In this document: piece after piece, positions 41,676 through 52,476 of the stretch
How positions within the stretch are numbered: position 1 is the first letter of the stretch
Layout of the letters: every line of letters begins with the position of its first letter
Assembly (NCBI GenBank): GCA_037043015.1
Contig: CM073322.1
Span: 12,163,601 to 12,227,600 of the forward strand
Length of the DNA stretch: 64,000 nucleotides
Source: Bryum argenteum
Lineage: Eukaryota > Streptophyta > Bryopsida > Bryales > Bryaceae
Direction of reading: 5' to 3'
Notes under the pieces: generated by a model
What the model was told of the DNA's origin: nothing
The model's database searches: none
The model's input: the letters and a program-made list of their open reading frames with translations, nothing else
Made by a program: the position numbers and the translations under genes

Positions 41676-42460
41676 GTCAATCGATGATCTTTATGATTCT
41701 CCACTGCACGTCTGTACCCACAATCCTTGAGCAGAAACATCCACCAAAAATGAACAGATCGAAGCAATCGATTTTTGTCGGCTCGGCAACAATGGGAAAG
41801 TGCAATCTCTACATTTAGCCACTCCTTTAGCAAGTCCTTCAGAATGCCCTACAACGTTGACCCACCTTGTTCTCACATTCCCTGATTACCACAGCTCGGT
41901 TCCAACATCACTTCAACCAATCGCATCCAGTTTAGATTCTGTATTCCAACTGAAAGGATCGTGTCTCTGATAGAATCTCATCACAAGGTAGTACTTTTTG
42001 AGGAATTCAATCACTTCTCAACAAATAGATCTTGAATTAGAGGCAGACATCAAAACTTAAAGATACATTCAATCACTTCGATCATGTTCGGTGCTTGAAC
42101 AAATTGACCAGTAACTGTTTATTCGATCAGCATATCAAACAGGGCTTCGCCCTTGAATGTGTATGCATCAACAAGAAAAGCTTTTTATCACAAATCAACA
42201 CGCTGCATTCCTGGCAAATTGCTAGCTAACGTAGTTTAATACATGAACTAGCTAAGAGAAATGCATGTAGAGTCACTGCCACCATCTCAGCAATCATCTA
42301 CTTGTACTCAGATCGACACTGAGCCCTACAAGCACCGTCCACATCCACAGCTGCTTTCCGTTTGCTCTGCAAATGCAAATCCCATCAGTGAGTGAGTGGA
42401 TTGAGTGCCGCAGAATCATGTAGAGTTCTGAGAGTTCGGTGCCGAATCTGGTGAGGATGC

Positions 42461-43991
42461 CTATGGAGTTGTAGTAGTGGTGGGCACTGTGGTGGTCTTA
42501 GTGGCCGGGGGTTTGCTTCCGCCTCCGCCACCGCCGCCACCACCTCCTGATCCACCACCTGGGCAGTAGCCGATGCAGATCCCTCCGCTGCCGCCGCCAC
42601 CACCTCCACCACCTCCTCCTCCTCCTGTGGACACAACATCAAGGATACGGTACTAAGCACAAGCTTAAACGACTTCTAACTCTGTTTGATGGTGACTTTG
42701 TTTCTGAGGTGATGAATTGGCTAGATCGATTGGATGGAGAAAAGCGAAACCTTCTTGTAGCAGTGTTGAATTTTAGCTGATAATGCTAAGCAAATATAAG
42801 ATTAGCAAGAGAGAGAGTTAGATACCTCCTCCTCCGCCGCCTCCTCCACGGTTTCCACCGCCACCCCCTCCTCCGCCTCCTCCACGGTTCCCACCGCCGC
42901 CTCCGCCTCCTCCACCGCCACCTCCTCCTGAGCACACAGAATCGAGTACATGATACTTAGCACGATCACCACTGGTTCGATGGACAATGAATCGGCAAGA
43001 CTGATTGGTGTGTCTGTCAGTGCAAGTGCAGATGATGAGATGGCCACTTAGCCAAGGGAAAGGTGAATGCTGTGCAAAGACACTCAGAATTTGCAGTGGG
43101 GATGAAGAAGGGGATGTTATACCTCCGCCACCGCCACCGCCACCACCGCCGCCTCCTGGTCTGTCCCGGCCTGGTGGAATGAATGGCGGACGTGGTGGAA
43201 TGATTGGCGGACGGTAAGGGTTCCCTCGCCGGTCGCGATCGTTACCGCCTCCGCCACCGCCTCCTCCTCCACCTCCACCACGGTTTCCACCGCCACCACC
43301 TCCTCCGCCACCTCCTCCACGATTCCCTCCACCGCCTCCACCACCACCACCTCCTCGGTTTCCACCACCACCGCCACCTCCACCACCGCCGCCGCCACCA
43401 CCTCCTCCGCCACCGCCTCCTCCACCAGCTAACATGCGCCCCTACACACACCATCCCACGAGAAAACTCTCGATCAGACCTACAGCACGAAATCTGCGAT
43501 CCAGATTCCAAGCTCAAAAACTTCTCTACCACCTCCTCAGTCACAGTACTATTCTCTCATTCACCAAATCAATCGATTCGCACTTGCAAGCTATCGATTC
43601 AGACTGGACTCCTGTATGTAGTCAAGAAATCGCACTCGGATATGGCGCCATAGCCAGCAAGCTATCGACCGAGACTGGACTCCTGTATGTAGTCATGAAG
43701 TCGCACTCGGATATGGCGCTAAACAAACACAATCCACAGTACCCAATTCAGGACTAGACTTGCCGAGTCGTTAATCTGCTAGAAGATTACCTCATGTTCT
43801 GTTCGATGAGCAGGGCTCTCAAGTTCTGTTCCCTGCACGTTCTCAGGGAAAGCAACAGTTGGGTCTTCATCTTTAACCGGCACTACTGCAGCTTGAAGAT
43901 CGCCTTCCAGCAGCCTCGCAGTCGCAGACCCCAAAACGATTGCAGCGAAGAGCAAAGCCAGCCATGAGCGAGACATCTTGCCTACAGCCAT
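42461..43991 (-). CDS. Secreted glycine-rich protein with C-terminal Cys pair
   Basis: Probable cell-wall glycine-rich protein. Exons high to low: 43991-43791, 43441-43123, 42927-42826, 42624-42461; 261 aa, in phase. Exon 1 gives a signal peptide (SWLALLFAAIVLGSATA) and an acidic spacer (ARLLEGDLQAAVVPVKDEDP). Exon 2 is long Gly tracts punctuated by NR, then a Pro/Arg patch (NPYRPPIIPPRPPFIPPGRD). Exon 3 is Gly tracts with NR. Exon 4 has Gly tracts, SGGICIGYCPGGGS and a Thr/Pro tail (SKPPATKTTTVPTTTTTP). The acceptor for exon 2 was chosen to keep the Gly frame; the other frame would be Val/Glu-rich. Introns 2 and 3 are both phase 1, so exon 3 is a symmetric module. Intron 1 holds a ~71-bp tandem duplication. 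No family beyond GRP can be assigned. Confidence 0.85.
43586..43727. repeat. 71-bp tandem duplication in GRP intron 1
   Basis: Two adjacent units containing GACTGGACTCCTGTATGTAG and CGCACTCGGATATGGCGC with a few substitutions. Confidence 0.9.
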
Positions 43992-44036
43992 GGCTGATCG
44001 ATCGAGGATGGAAGATACGGTTGAGGTGCAAGGGAT

Positions 44037-44044
44037 TATATAGC
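44037..44044 (-). promoter_or_regulatory. TATA box of the glycine-rich protein gene
   Basis: Minus-strand TATATAAT about 50 bases before the ATG at 43991. Confidence 0.7.
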
Positions 44045-45002
44045 GCTAAGATGATCAGTGTCAGCGGCAAGGACGGTCTCGCACTCTCGCGTCGTGTACG
44101 AATCCTGTGATTGACTTGTGAGCACATGCTCGTAATGGCCGTGGGACCGACCTTTGCGCTCCTGCAACCGCTCTGACTGCATCCGCGGCATCATCATCAT
44201 CCCCATTATCTTGCAATTCCATCCTGGCCTCGCAAGTTGGGTTCTGTTCGGAACTACTCGAGCTCTGAACAACCCAGCTGTCACCACCTTCTCTATCGCT
44301 ATGCACCACATCATCCAGGTACTTTAACTCGAAAAGCTCAGTATCAACTTACATCACCATCAAAACATTTCACCGCAAATATAAAACCTGAATTCCATGT
44401 TTCAAACTTTCCAAAAGCCGATCGTTTCCTGTTACTCTCATGTTTGTGGTCAATTGAGTTTGGTGTGATTTTGTAAACTCCAGAGTGGTACTTTCTTCTC
44501 TTGCCATACGGGATAAACTTTGCTATTGGCGTGACAAAAAGAAATAATGACAAAGGACGTTTCAAATTGCTAAGAGCGTGGGATGTTCGATCTCGTGTGA
44601 TACGATTGAAAAGTTTGAATTATGTGAGCAGTCATTGATGAGGTGTGGACTATGGAGTCAACACAAGAGGTCAGATTGTACAGCTCCACAAGTTGACTCT
44701 TGTCAACTCCGTGTCCACGAAAGTCAATCTCTCATTTTTGTGCACTAATTTATCTGCAGAGCTTCGATCTTTTTGGGTTTCGACGGTTCACTGACATTTT
44801 TTCGATTGTGTATATTATGATGTCAACTACCCCGGCCACTTGTCACCGACCTAACTTGCACGTTGCCATTGTGCACTCCAGATGTCGTTAAAAACACCAG
44901 GTCTTCATTTCACCATCGTAATCTTCACAAGAGTATCTGTTCTGTCAAGTCTGCAGCAGCACAAATTAAGTATAGAACCGCTTAACGGTTCTCAATGTAC
45001 TA

Positions 45003-45109
45003 CTCCCTCCGTCCCATTTATACTGTACAGTACAATATGTTCTCTCAAATCTACACTGCAAGGTAGATTTGAGAGAACCTACTGTACAATATAAATGGGA
45101 CAGATGGAG
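45003..45109. mobile_element. Stowaway-type (Tc1/mariner) MITE, 107 bp
   Basis: Left end CTCCCTCCGTCCCATTTAT; right end reversed CTCCATCTGTCCCATTTAT. Both continue through a shared TGTACAGTA. Flanked by TA on both sides (45001-45002, 45110-45111). The inner halves also fold (CTCTCAAATCTAC / GTAGATTTGAGAG). This is the terminal consensus known for Stowaway elements of flowering plants. Confidence 0.93.
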
Positions 45110-45218
45110 TACTTGCCAAGAGGTCCTCCATAGTCCACACCTCATCTCATCTTCATATGTAGTTGTATGAGTTACCAGTAATATGAGCGGAACATTCTCT
45201 ACACTAATAGGAATAACC

Positions 45219-45447
45219 TCGATTCCGTTAAAATGACACTATGTCATGTGCCATTTTGCGCTCACATGAAATGGTGTATTTTGTAATATCACAATTTTTT
45301 GATAATATCACTTCTTCATATACATTGTCACTCATTTTCCATAATATCACATTCAAATTATGTTATATCACATGGTTTTTGACCTGCAGTTCAGAAAATA
45401 TAGGTGTGTCATTTTAGCGGCATAACGCCATTTTAACGGAATTTGGG
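45219..45447. mobile_element. Inverted-repeat element, AATTCCGTTA family, copy 1
   Basis: Ends GATTCCGTTAAAATGACACT and (reverse) AAATTCCGTTAAAATGGCGT. The interior (AATATCAC, ACATTGTCACTCATTTTCC, ATATCACATGGTTTTTGA) is the reverse complement of copy 2. Non-coding MITE-like element; superfamily not assigned because the target duplication is unclear. Confidence 0.75.
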
Positions 45448-45856
45448 ATGAATGTAGTAGTATAAGACATTGGAACGAAGTGAATCGGTTTTAGGGTCGC
45501 TTTACACTATGTACCATGAAGATTGATCGTGGCCTTTTAAAATTTGGAGAGTAAAGTGCTCTTGGTCCCATTCGGCTTTACACTACGTGAAAAAAGGAGA
45601 ACGACCACTAACTCTAAGGTTCCTGAAGTATGCTAAAGTTTGCATTGTGGATAATGTTTTCATGGTCTTCTTGATTATAGTTGAGTAGAAGCAAGTACCT
45701 CCACTCAAGGAGACCGTGAGGCTCAAAAATCACTGGCTCGCTAGTGTTTGAGAAGAAAGTATTGTGAGTTGGTGATGGGGATCAAGAGAGAATAACGAGC
45801 TTAAACTTGTCCCTGTCCAAATCCACTCTACACTACAAGCGCGACCAAGCCACTCG

Positions 45857-45925
45857 GATATTAGCATTAAGAACGGACACTTCATTCACGCCGGACCAGA
45901 GTTTCTATCTATCTATCTATCTTAC
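45857..45925 (+). mobile_element. SINE 3' fragment
   Basis: Matches the 3' domain of the element at 39778-40130: GGATATTAGCATTAAGAACG, GACACTTCATTCACGCCGG, then GAGTTTCTATC with a (TATC)n tail. Truncated at the 5' side. Confidence 0.75.
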
Positions 45926-46317
45926 CAAGCCACTCAAAAATCCAATTTTGATTTATCATGGTCACAGCTCTTGGCCAAGAGCCATGACCATGAAAAATGA
46001 CCTTAATCCTCTTGGTCATGGCTCTTGGTATATAGTGTAAAGGGACCCTTAAGTTACTCTCTAAATCATCATTATCGATAATAGAAATTACTTCTAAAGA
46101 AGTCAGAGTTATTAATATTTAAACATTGTGAATTTTTATGTGCTATAAAAGAAACAAGGAAGAAGGATCTTCGATTTTGATTTGGTATCATTCTCCTTTT
46201 CAGAACAATTAGTGCAGTTGTGACATGCAAGTGTATTCAAATATATGAATACCTTTCTACAGGTGTAAAGGAACTGCAATTTAATACTTCAGCTTTCATA
46301 TTATACTCCCTTTTTTG

Positions 46318-46565
46318 TCAGAGCTTTTAAATTATTATATTTCGAACAATTTCTTGGGCCCATTTATATCAAATTCTAATTATTTAGAATGGCATTTAAA
46401 CATTGGAACTAGTCAAATTATTAATGTAGTAATAGGAATTATTATTTTGTTAATTAAAAATTATTTATTTCTATTTGTTTCTATTTTGACAAGATGGACG
46501 TTACCTAGAGTAAGAATAGATCAATTATTAGATCTAGGTTGGAAATTTCTTTTACCTCTTGAGGA
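46318..46565 (+). pseudogene. ndhA: Nuclear copy of plastid ndhA 3' end (NUPT)
   Basis: An open frame with strongly AT-rich third positions encodes [20 protein letters not shown] followed by [10 protein letters not shown], the C-terminal end of plastid NAD(P)H dehydrogenase subunit 1 (NdhA), preceded by a hydrophobic stretch ([20 protein letters not shown]). The match ends just before the normal C-terminus and no neighbouring plastid gene (ndhI) follows. A short organelle-DNA insertion without function is the simplest reading. Mitochondrial nad1 differs at this motif. Confidence 0.8.
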
Positions 46566-47257
46566 AGAGAGTTTTTGCTCTCTTCAGTTTTGATTCTACT
46601 CTAATCTTTTTCTTTTTCCTTCTTCTTGAAAAAATTTAACAAGATACTATAATAGTAAGGTGGCCAATATTGGCGCAATTTGCAGCATTAAAAATCTACC
46701 GGGATATTAAGATTGCAAGCAATTTTAGTGCACGGGGAAAATTAGAAAGCTATAGCAAGTGGAATGATCATTCTACAATGAGTTGTGACTTTTTGAAGAT
46801 GGAAAGATAGGTGTTTCTAAAATGGTGCCCTAATGTGACACCCTATAATGTTTGCAATGAATACATGTCGGTATTGTTGTATGGAGAAGCTTGTTGTTGT
46901 GTTTACCAAAGCTTCATTTTTGGCACTGCACCATTATTGGTTGTTCTATTGTATGTGAACACTACAAGAACTAAGACATTTACTTTCCTAGAGAGGGATA
47001 AGGTACATAATGTAGAATGTTCATAAACCAACCCAGATCAAGAAGTGAAAATAGGGGCTTCGTAGCTTCCAATTCATCTCAATGTATCCACAATGTGCAT
47101 TCTAGACAATTTGGTCTAAGGTACACATATGGTTGAAGTCTTTTTTCAAAATTGTCACTAATACAAGATCAATTCAAAATTTATCATTCCAATCGCTTCA
47201 ATCTCCTCCAAACTCCAAAGTCGTTCCGTTTATCACTCCAATTGAGCTTGCTAATCT

Positions 47258-47516
47258 AAACCCCAATTCCGTTAAAATGGCATTATTCCGGTAAAATGGC
47301 ACACCTCAACTTTCTGAATTGTAGTTCAAAAACCATGTGATATAACAGAATTTTAAGGTGATATTAGGGAAAATGAGTGACAATGTATATAAAGAAGTGA
47401 TATTACAAAAAAAATTGTGATATTACAGAATATACCATTTTATATGAGCACAAATGTAAGATCTAGTGTGACAAAATGGCACATGGCATAGTGCCATTCT
47501 AACGGAATTGGGGTTT
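47258..47516. mobile_element. Inverted-repeat element, AATTCCGTTA family, copy 2
   Basis: Terminal repeats AAACCCCAATTCCGTTA and its reverse TAACGGAATTGGGGTTT are perfect over 17 bases and continue as AATGGCA-TAT. Opposite in orientation to copy 1, with matching interior. Confidence 0.8.
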
Positions 47517-48850
47517 CTATAATTTGTACGTTATTAACCTTTAGATTTCAAGGTCTATTTTTAGTCTGTAAACTCAATGTTTTAGAAGTGTTATACATAG
47601 GAATGAGGATAAATAATTCAAATCTTAACCTTTCTTGTAATTATGTAGTTGAGCTATCAAGTTTGAAGATTTGTTTTTAACTTGGGAAGCTTTGCCAAAC
47701 AAATCGGGTTTTGGAAACCCAAGGCACAAAGGAGTGCCTTAAAGTCATAAAAAATTTGGTGTCAACCAATAAATGATAGAGTTTATGTAAAGGTACATTG
47801 ATTGTAATTCAAAATACTTTGATCATCACCAATCAATTGTTGATGAAAGTATGAACCAATAGTGTCTTGAAACTACATTGCATATCGGATTGTTGGGCAA
47901 CCAAAAACAAAACTTTGGAATTAGACTTGCATTAAAATGTAATAGAGGCTTCATTTAGTACAAGCCACGTCAATGTTTGAGGACGTTTGACATTTGAGGA
48001 TATGTTAAAGAGTGTGGAATCTCAAAAAGTATACAATATTTTTTCATCTCTCCTACACTATTGCTAAGAACTAGTCAAAAGCTAAAAACGTAGCCCAATA
48101 AAAATTCGTCCCATGGCCTTGAGATTTAGCTATTAATACAAATCTGTTTCATAGCCAGTGGTTTTGGGTTGATGACTTTGCTCATGCACAGTGGACCTAC
48201 AAGAAATATCATCTCAAGTGTTGTTGTTTTAAATGCGTATTTTTACGAGAAAGAAGCAAAAACCCATTAGTCATGCATTGCACCTTACATGAGTAATATT
48301 ACATATTCAACATTATGAGTAGGGAGAAAATAAAACCTTTGATTGTATAGCATTGAAATTTCATGAAGAAAAGCAAAATCTCTTCTTTACTTAAAATAAG
48401 CACAATGAGATTAGGAAGAAAGTGAGAACTTTGATTGTAATGCATTTGACATACGTATTAGGAAGACTCTCTTGTCTACTCAAAATAAGTAGGAAGCTCT
48501 AATCTACTTTTCACACATCCACCACTAAAAACAAAAGCAAACCACCACATTGCCAACTTGAGAGTTTTTATAATCCAAGCTCAATTAATACACACATTAG
48601 GCATTAGAAGAAGCACTGCTTTCTTACTTCCAAGCATTCCATGACTTTGAGTAAATGCACAAAAGTTTGATTACAAAACATACACCATCACTTTGCAACC
48701 ATTAAAACATGTGCTTTATAATAAGAATACGATCAACAGTGACTTCACATTCTTGAAGATCATTATTTCAACACTCATGCTAACGATCGCAATCACCGCA
48801 TAGAAGCTAAAACAGGTTCAATCTAACCCTCAAGCTCCAACACTAATTTC

Positions 48851-49765
48851 TTAACCCCTAAGTGGTGCGGGCTCATCAAAAATCAACTTTGGCTTCTTCG
48901 GCGGTCGATCGTCGTTGAGTGGAACTACGGACTCATCAAGAATCAACTTGGGCTTCTTCGGCGGTCGGTCGTCGTTGAGCGGCACTACAGACTCATCAAG
49001 AATCAACTTGGGCTTCTTCGGTGGTCGGTCGTCGTTGAGCGGCACTACAGACTCACCAAGAATCAACTTAGGCTTCTTCGGCGGTCGGTCGTCGTTGAGC
49101 GGCACCACAGACTCATCAAGTATCAACTTAGGCTTCTTCGGCGGTCGGTCGTCGTTGAGCGGCACCACGGACTCATCAAGTATCAACTTGGGCTTCTTCG
49201 GCGGTCGGTCGTCGTTGAGCGGCACTACGGACTCATCAAGAATCAACTTAGGCTTCTTTGGTGGTCGGTCGTCGTTGAGGGGCGCTACTCGCTCACCAAG
49301 GATCAACTTGGGCTTCTTCGGTGGTCGGTCGTCGTTGAGCGGCACTACGGACTCACCAAGAATCAACTTAGGCTTCTTCGGTGGTCGGTCGTCGTTGAGC
49401 GGCACTACGGACTCACCAAGAATCAACTTAGGCTTCTTCGGCGGTCGGTCGTCGTTGAGGGGTACTACGGACTCACCAAGAATCAACTTAGGCTTCTTCG
49501 GCGGTCGGTCGTCGTTGAGCGGCACTACGGGCTCATCCAGAATCAACTTAGGCTTCTTCGGCGGACGGTCGTCGTTGAGCTCGCTCCATGGTGTTGCTCG
49601 CTCTTCAAGGATCAGCTTAGGCTTTTTTGGCGGTCGGTTGTCGTTGTTCTCGCCCCACGGTGCCTTCTCTTGAACCGCATTATCGGCTAACTCACGAGCA
49701 AGTGCTCCTACCACAAAAAGTAAGAGCCACAAGCTCCACACAACCGACACAATTCTCATTGCCAT
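48851..49765 (-). CDS. Secreted protein of thirteen ~20-residue Pro/Lys repeats
   Basis: Unrecognised family. The coding exon starts at ATG 49765 (MAMRIVSVVWSLWLLLFVVG), a clear signal peptide, and encodes 304 aa. After ELADNAVQEKAPWGENN come thirteen repeats of the form NDDRPPKKPKLIL(D/G)ESVVPL; the first, second, sixth and last vary most (EERATPWSEL, DEPVVPL, GERVAPL, FDEPAPLRG). Each unit joins an acidic and a basic half and contains PPKKPK, with dibasic and proline residues that suit a cell-wall protein or a processed multi-peptide precursor; neither is shown. An acceptor just upstream (TGCGTGCAG near 49790) and a donor near 50147 suggest a 5' UTR intron. A TATA box lies at 50232. The unit is 60 bp, so the opposite strand is also open for 252 codons. 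Confidence 0.87.
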   Translation of the reverse strand: MAMRIVSVVWSLWLLLFVVGALARELADNAVQEKAPWGENNDNRPPKKPKLILEERATPWSELNDDRPPKKPKLILDEPVVPLNDDRPPKKPKLILGESVVPLNDDRPPKKPKLILGESVVPLNDDRPPKKPKLILGESVVPLNDDRPPKKPKLILGERVAPLNDDRPPKKPKLILDESVVPLNDDRPPKKPKLILDESVVPLNDDRPPKKPKLILDESVVPLNDDRPPKKPKLILGESVVPLNDDRPPKKPKLILDESVVPLNDDRPPKKPKLILDESVVPLNDDRPPKKPKLIFDEPAPLRG

Positions 49766-50231
49766 GTCTGTGCCTTTGATCCTGCACGCAAGAAAACAAG
49801 GCAATGTTAATCTTCCAAGCTATGGTAGCATTGCCATCATAAAAAACTAATACGTTAATCACTTGGGTACTATCAAATTGCTTTTTGGAAAAGTTTGCTT
49901 TGGTTCACTGAATACTCAACAAACTTGGAGCAAATGTGCAAGAGTATCATAACCAAAGCTTGTGTGTGGGTAAGGGTTCAATACTACATGAACTATATGC
50001 TACTACTTCACAAGATTGCACAAACAAAACAACGTAATAACAAAAAACCTTCAAATGAATCTGCACACATATTGTCGAATTTTGCAAACCCTAAGCAATA
50101 AGACTCAATAAACTCAAACACTCGAAAGACAAGAAGAACTCACCGTTCATAAGAAGGAAGCTCGAACAAGACTCAAGGTTGACACCAAGAGCAGCAGAAA
50201 ATGTGTTTGTAGAATGAGGCTCAGCATTGGG

Positions 50232-50239
50232 TTTATATA
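50232..50239 (-). promoter_or_regulatory. TATA box of the 13-repeat protein gene
   Basis: Minus-strand TATATAAA, placing the transcript start near 50205 and leaving room for the inferred 5' UTR intron. Confidence 0.65.
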
Positions 50240-52235
50240 GCTAGGTGGGTAAGAGACTGTCAGTTAAACGTGGGGTGGAGGATGAAGCAGTTCGTGAAAG
50301 GGCCAGAGGAGGCCAAGTGTCCTCTCGTATAATTGGTCCTTTCAAGATTTTTTAAGAAGTGAACCAATCACATGAGAGGGTCCATTAACAATATTATTGC
50401 CCATGTGAAGCGTCCATAATACTCTTGGGACAATCCAATGACCCTCTCAAGACAGTTTTTTGACCTTCCAATGTATCGCTATCGCGTTTTTTTTTGTTTT
50501 TTTTTGTTTTTTTTTTGTTTTCCTTTTTTTCCTTCTTTTTCTTCTTTTTTTATTTCTTTTTTTATTTATGGAAAAAAACAAAAAGTATTAATTTTTTTGT
50601 AAAATTTGAATTTTCATGAACAATATGCTACATTGTGACTTTTATATTTGGATCATCTCCAAAAAAACAAGTTAAATATGTGGAACTAGCTAAGTGTAGG
50701 AACGCTTTACATGTGAATGAATCTAAGTGAATTTGTTACGTGACTTTTGCCCTCCTTTGGCCCCACAAATAACTTGTCTTGGTATAAAATGTGTCCCTTA
50801 AGAAAGAGGGGTTAGTTTTATTTCCCAATGTAGTAGCTATTGACCGCTAAAAGAGAGTCTTTTTTTGCAAAAAGCACAAAAAAATGTTAGAAGCTTGGTC
50901 TAGTAAGGGTTATGTTGATGTTTGAGAGCGTTAGGAGAATTGCCACCGAGAGTGCTCATGATACAATCTCTTTTTGGCTCCCATCAAGCCAATATGCATT
51001 CCAATTTTATATACAAAACATGACTCAAGTGGAAAATATTGGTGTTGCTTATGGTTGTGCGCGTTATGAGATAGTGTGGTTTTTATGTATTTTTTTGTTT
51101 TTGTTTTTTAACTCATAAAGAAGCCCTAAAATGATGTCTTTTCCGGCTTCAAAGTTTATTTCAACCAAATAATTATCGAAGTTGGTGTATATATAAAAGA
51201 TATGAAATTTTGTATATGATGGTGTAACTTCTAGTCTCAAGACTTATGCATATATAGTGTTCAGACTTAAACATTTATTCAAACAATCTTGAGTTTACAG
51301 AACAATCTCTGCACGTTACGAGCTCTCTACTCTTTCCCATTAGCACAATGCCCTTTCGCATTTTGTTACTTCTTTTTCTATTATTTGGTCATGTTTTTGA
51401 AGTTGTAATTTACTTTATGAAGACAATCTAGTCATAATACGTGAATGTTGTAATTCCGAGTTTGGAAAAGACAATATAGTGTCTTGCAAATACTATATCA
51501 AACTGACATCCTGTCATTTAAGGCACTTCTCAAAGATTTTGTTTTGGCCAATACCTACCAGTGGAGCTATCCACCCATTGTCATTGCACCCTCCATTATC
51601 ATCAAGCAAGTTCAACTGCTCAAGGTGTGTGATTCTTGGTAGGTTAAGTTTTGCACTTTGACATGCCAAAACTTTGTGGTTATTGAACCAAATGTTATGT
51701 AATCATATATCACAACCAAGCTCTTGGTGAATATTGTCCCCTCATGATCATTCCTCCTCTTATTATCATCAATTGAAATCAGGGTGAGTGAATCTTGATC
51801 CATCAAATTCTGCTCAATCTTTGGCGCTCTAAACCTCTACGATCTCTAAAGCAAATTTTATCAAATTATATATCACTACAAAGCTCTTAGAGAGAGCTAT
51901 CCATCCAACAAAACAAATTTCTTTAGTTATCAAAAATTGAGCTTAATCCCAACTCCCAAGAGGTTTGCAAATATCGATCAGGCAGTATGGACATAGGGAT
52001 TATATCATGGTGATCAACTTTGAATCATAAGACCTATTATATTGCAAGATTCTAATGTCGTAGTCCTTTAAAAATTCTCACTTTGAAATGGAAATGCTAT
52101 TAACAAATCTAATGCTAGGAAACTCATCAACTAGGAAGTTGTTCAAATTCATTTCCAAAGCACTCTTGTACCAAAAAACCACAACAAATTCTTTGGCTCA
52201 AATAATAGCTCTTGCAATGATGAAAACTACCTTAA

Positions 52236-52476
52236 CCCCTAAAGGTTCTTGATGCAAAATTGTAAAAATGGACATTCCCTTACTTCAGGCCTAAAAACTC
52301 TCAATCTAAGAATTATTTGGAAGATCCAACCGTAGGATCTTGAAGTTAACTTAATCTTCCACTCACTTGCCAAAATTGAACCGTTGATTCTTCTTCATTT
52401 GTGAGATTATAATGGTCAAAGGTGGCTGAATTTTGGACTCCAAAAAGCAGTTTTTGCTTTCTTGGACCTTTAGGGG
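52236..52476. mobile_element. TTAA-flanked MITE, 241 bp, best-preserved copy
   Basis: TTAA at 52232-52235 and 52477-52480. Ends CCCCTAAAGGTTC and (reverse) CCCCTAAAGGTCC. Interior shared with the copy in WDR6 intron 14. No coding capacity. Confidence 0.85.

Larger units (their letters stand above)
44045..48850. other. Transposon-rich gap between the two repetitive secreted-protein genes
   Basis: Apart from the elements listed separately (Stowaway, SINE fragment, two AATTCCG elements, plastid fragment, dispersed repeat near 46811), no gene is seen. The interval 47520-48850 is plain AT-rich sequence in which I see nothing. Confidence 0.55.

Noticed and set aside
43117-43425. Glu/Val-rich frame inside the glycine-rich gene
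   Set aside because: It is the shifted frame of GGN codon tracts; splice phases and the signal-peptide exon support the Gly frame.
46315-46593. Functional nuclear ndhA gene
   Set aside because: Only the C-terminal part is present, with plastid-like base composition, no start or targeting exon, and loss of the normal last residues; an organelle DNA insertion is simpler.
48847-48860. TTAACCCCTAAG at the stop codon of the 13-repeat gene, like the TTAA-element end
   Set aside because: No matching right end or shared interior was found; it is best explained as coincidence with the stop codon region.
48880-49640. Regular 60-bp repeat array resembling a CRISPR array at first glance
   Set aside because: Units are contiguous with no unique spacers and encode a continuous protein repeat behind a signal peptide.
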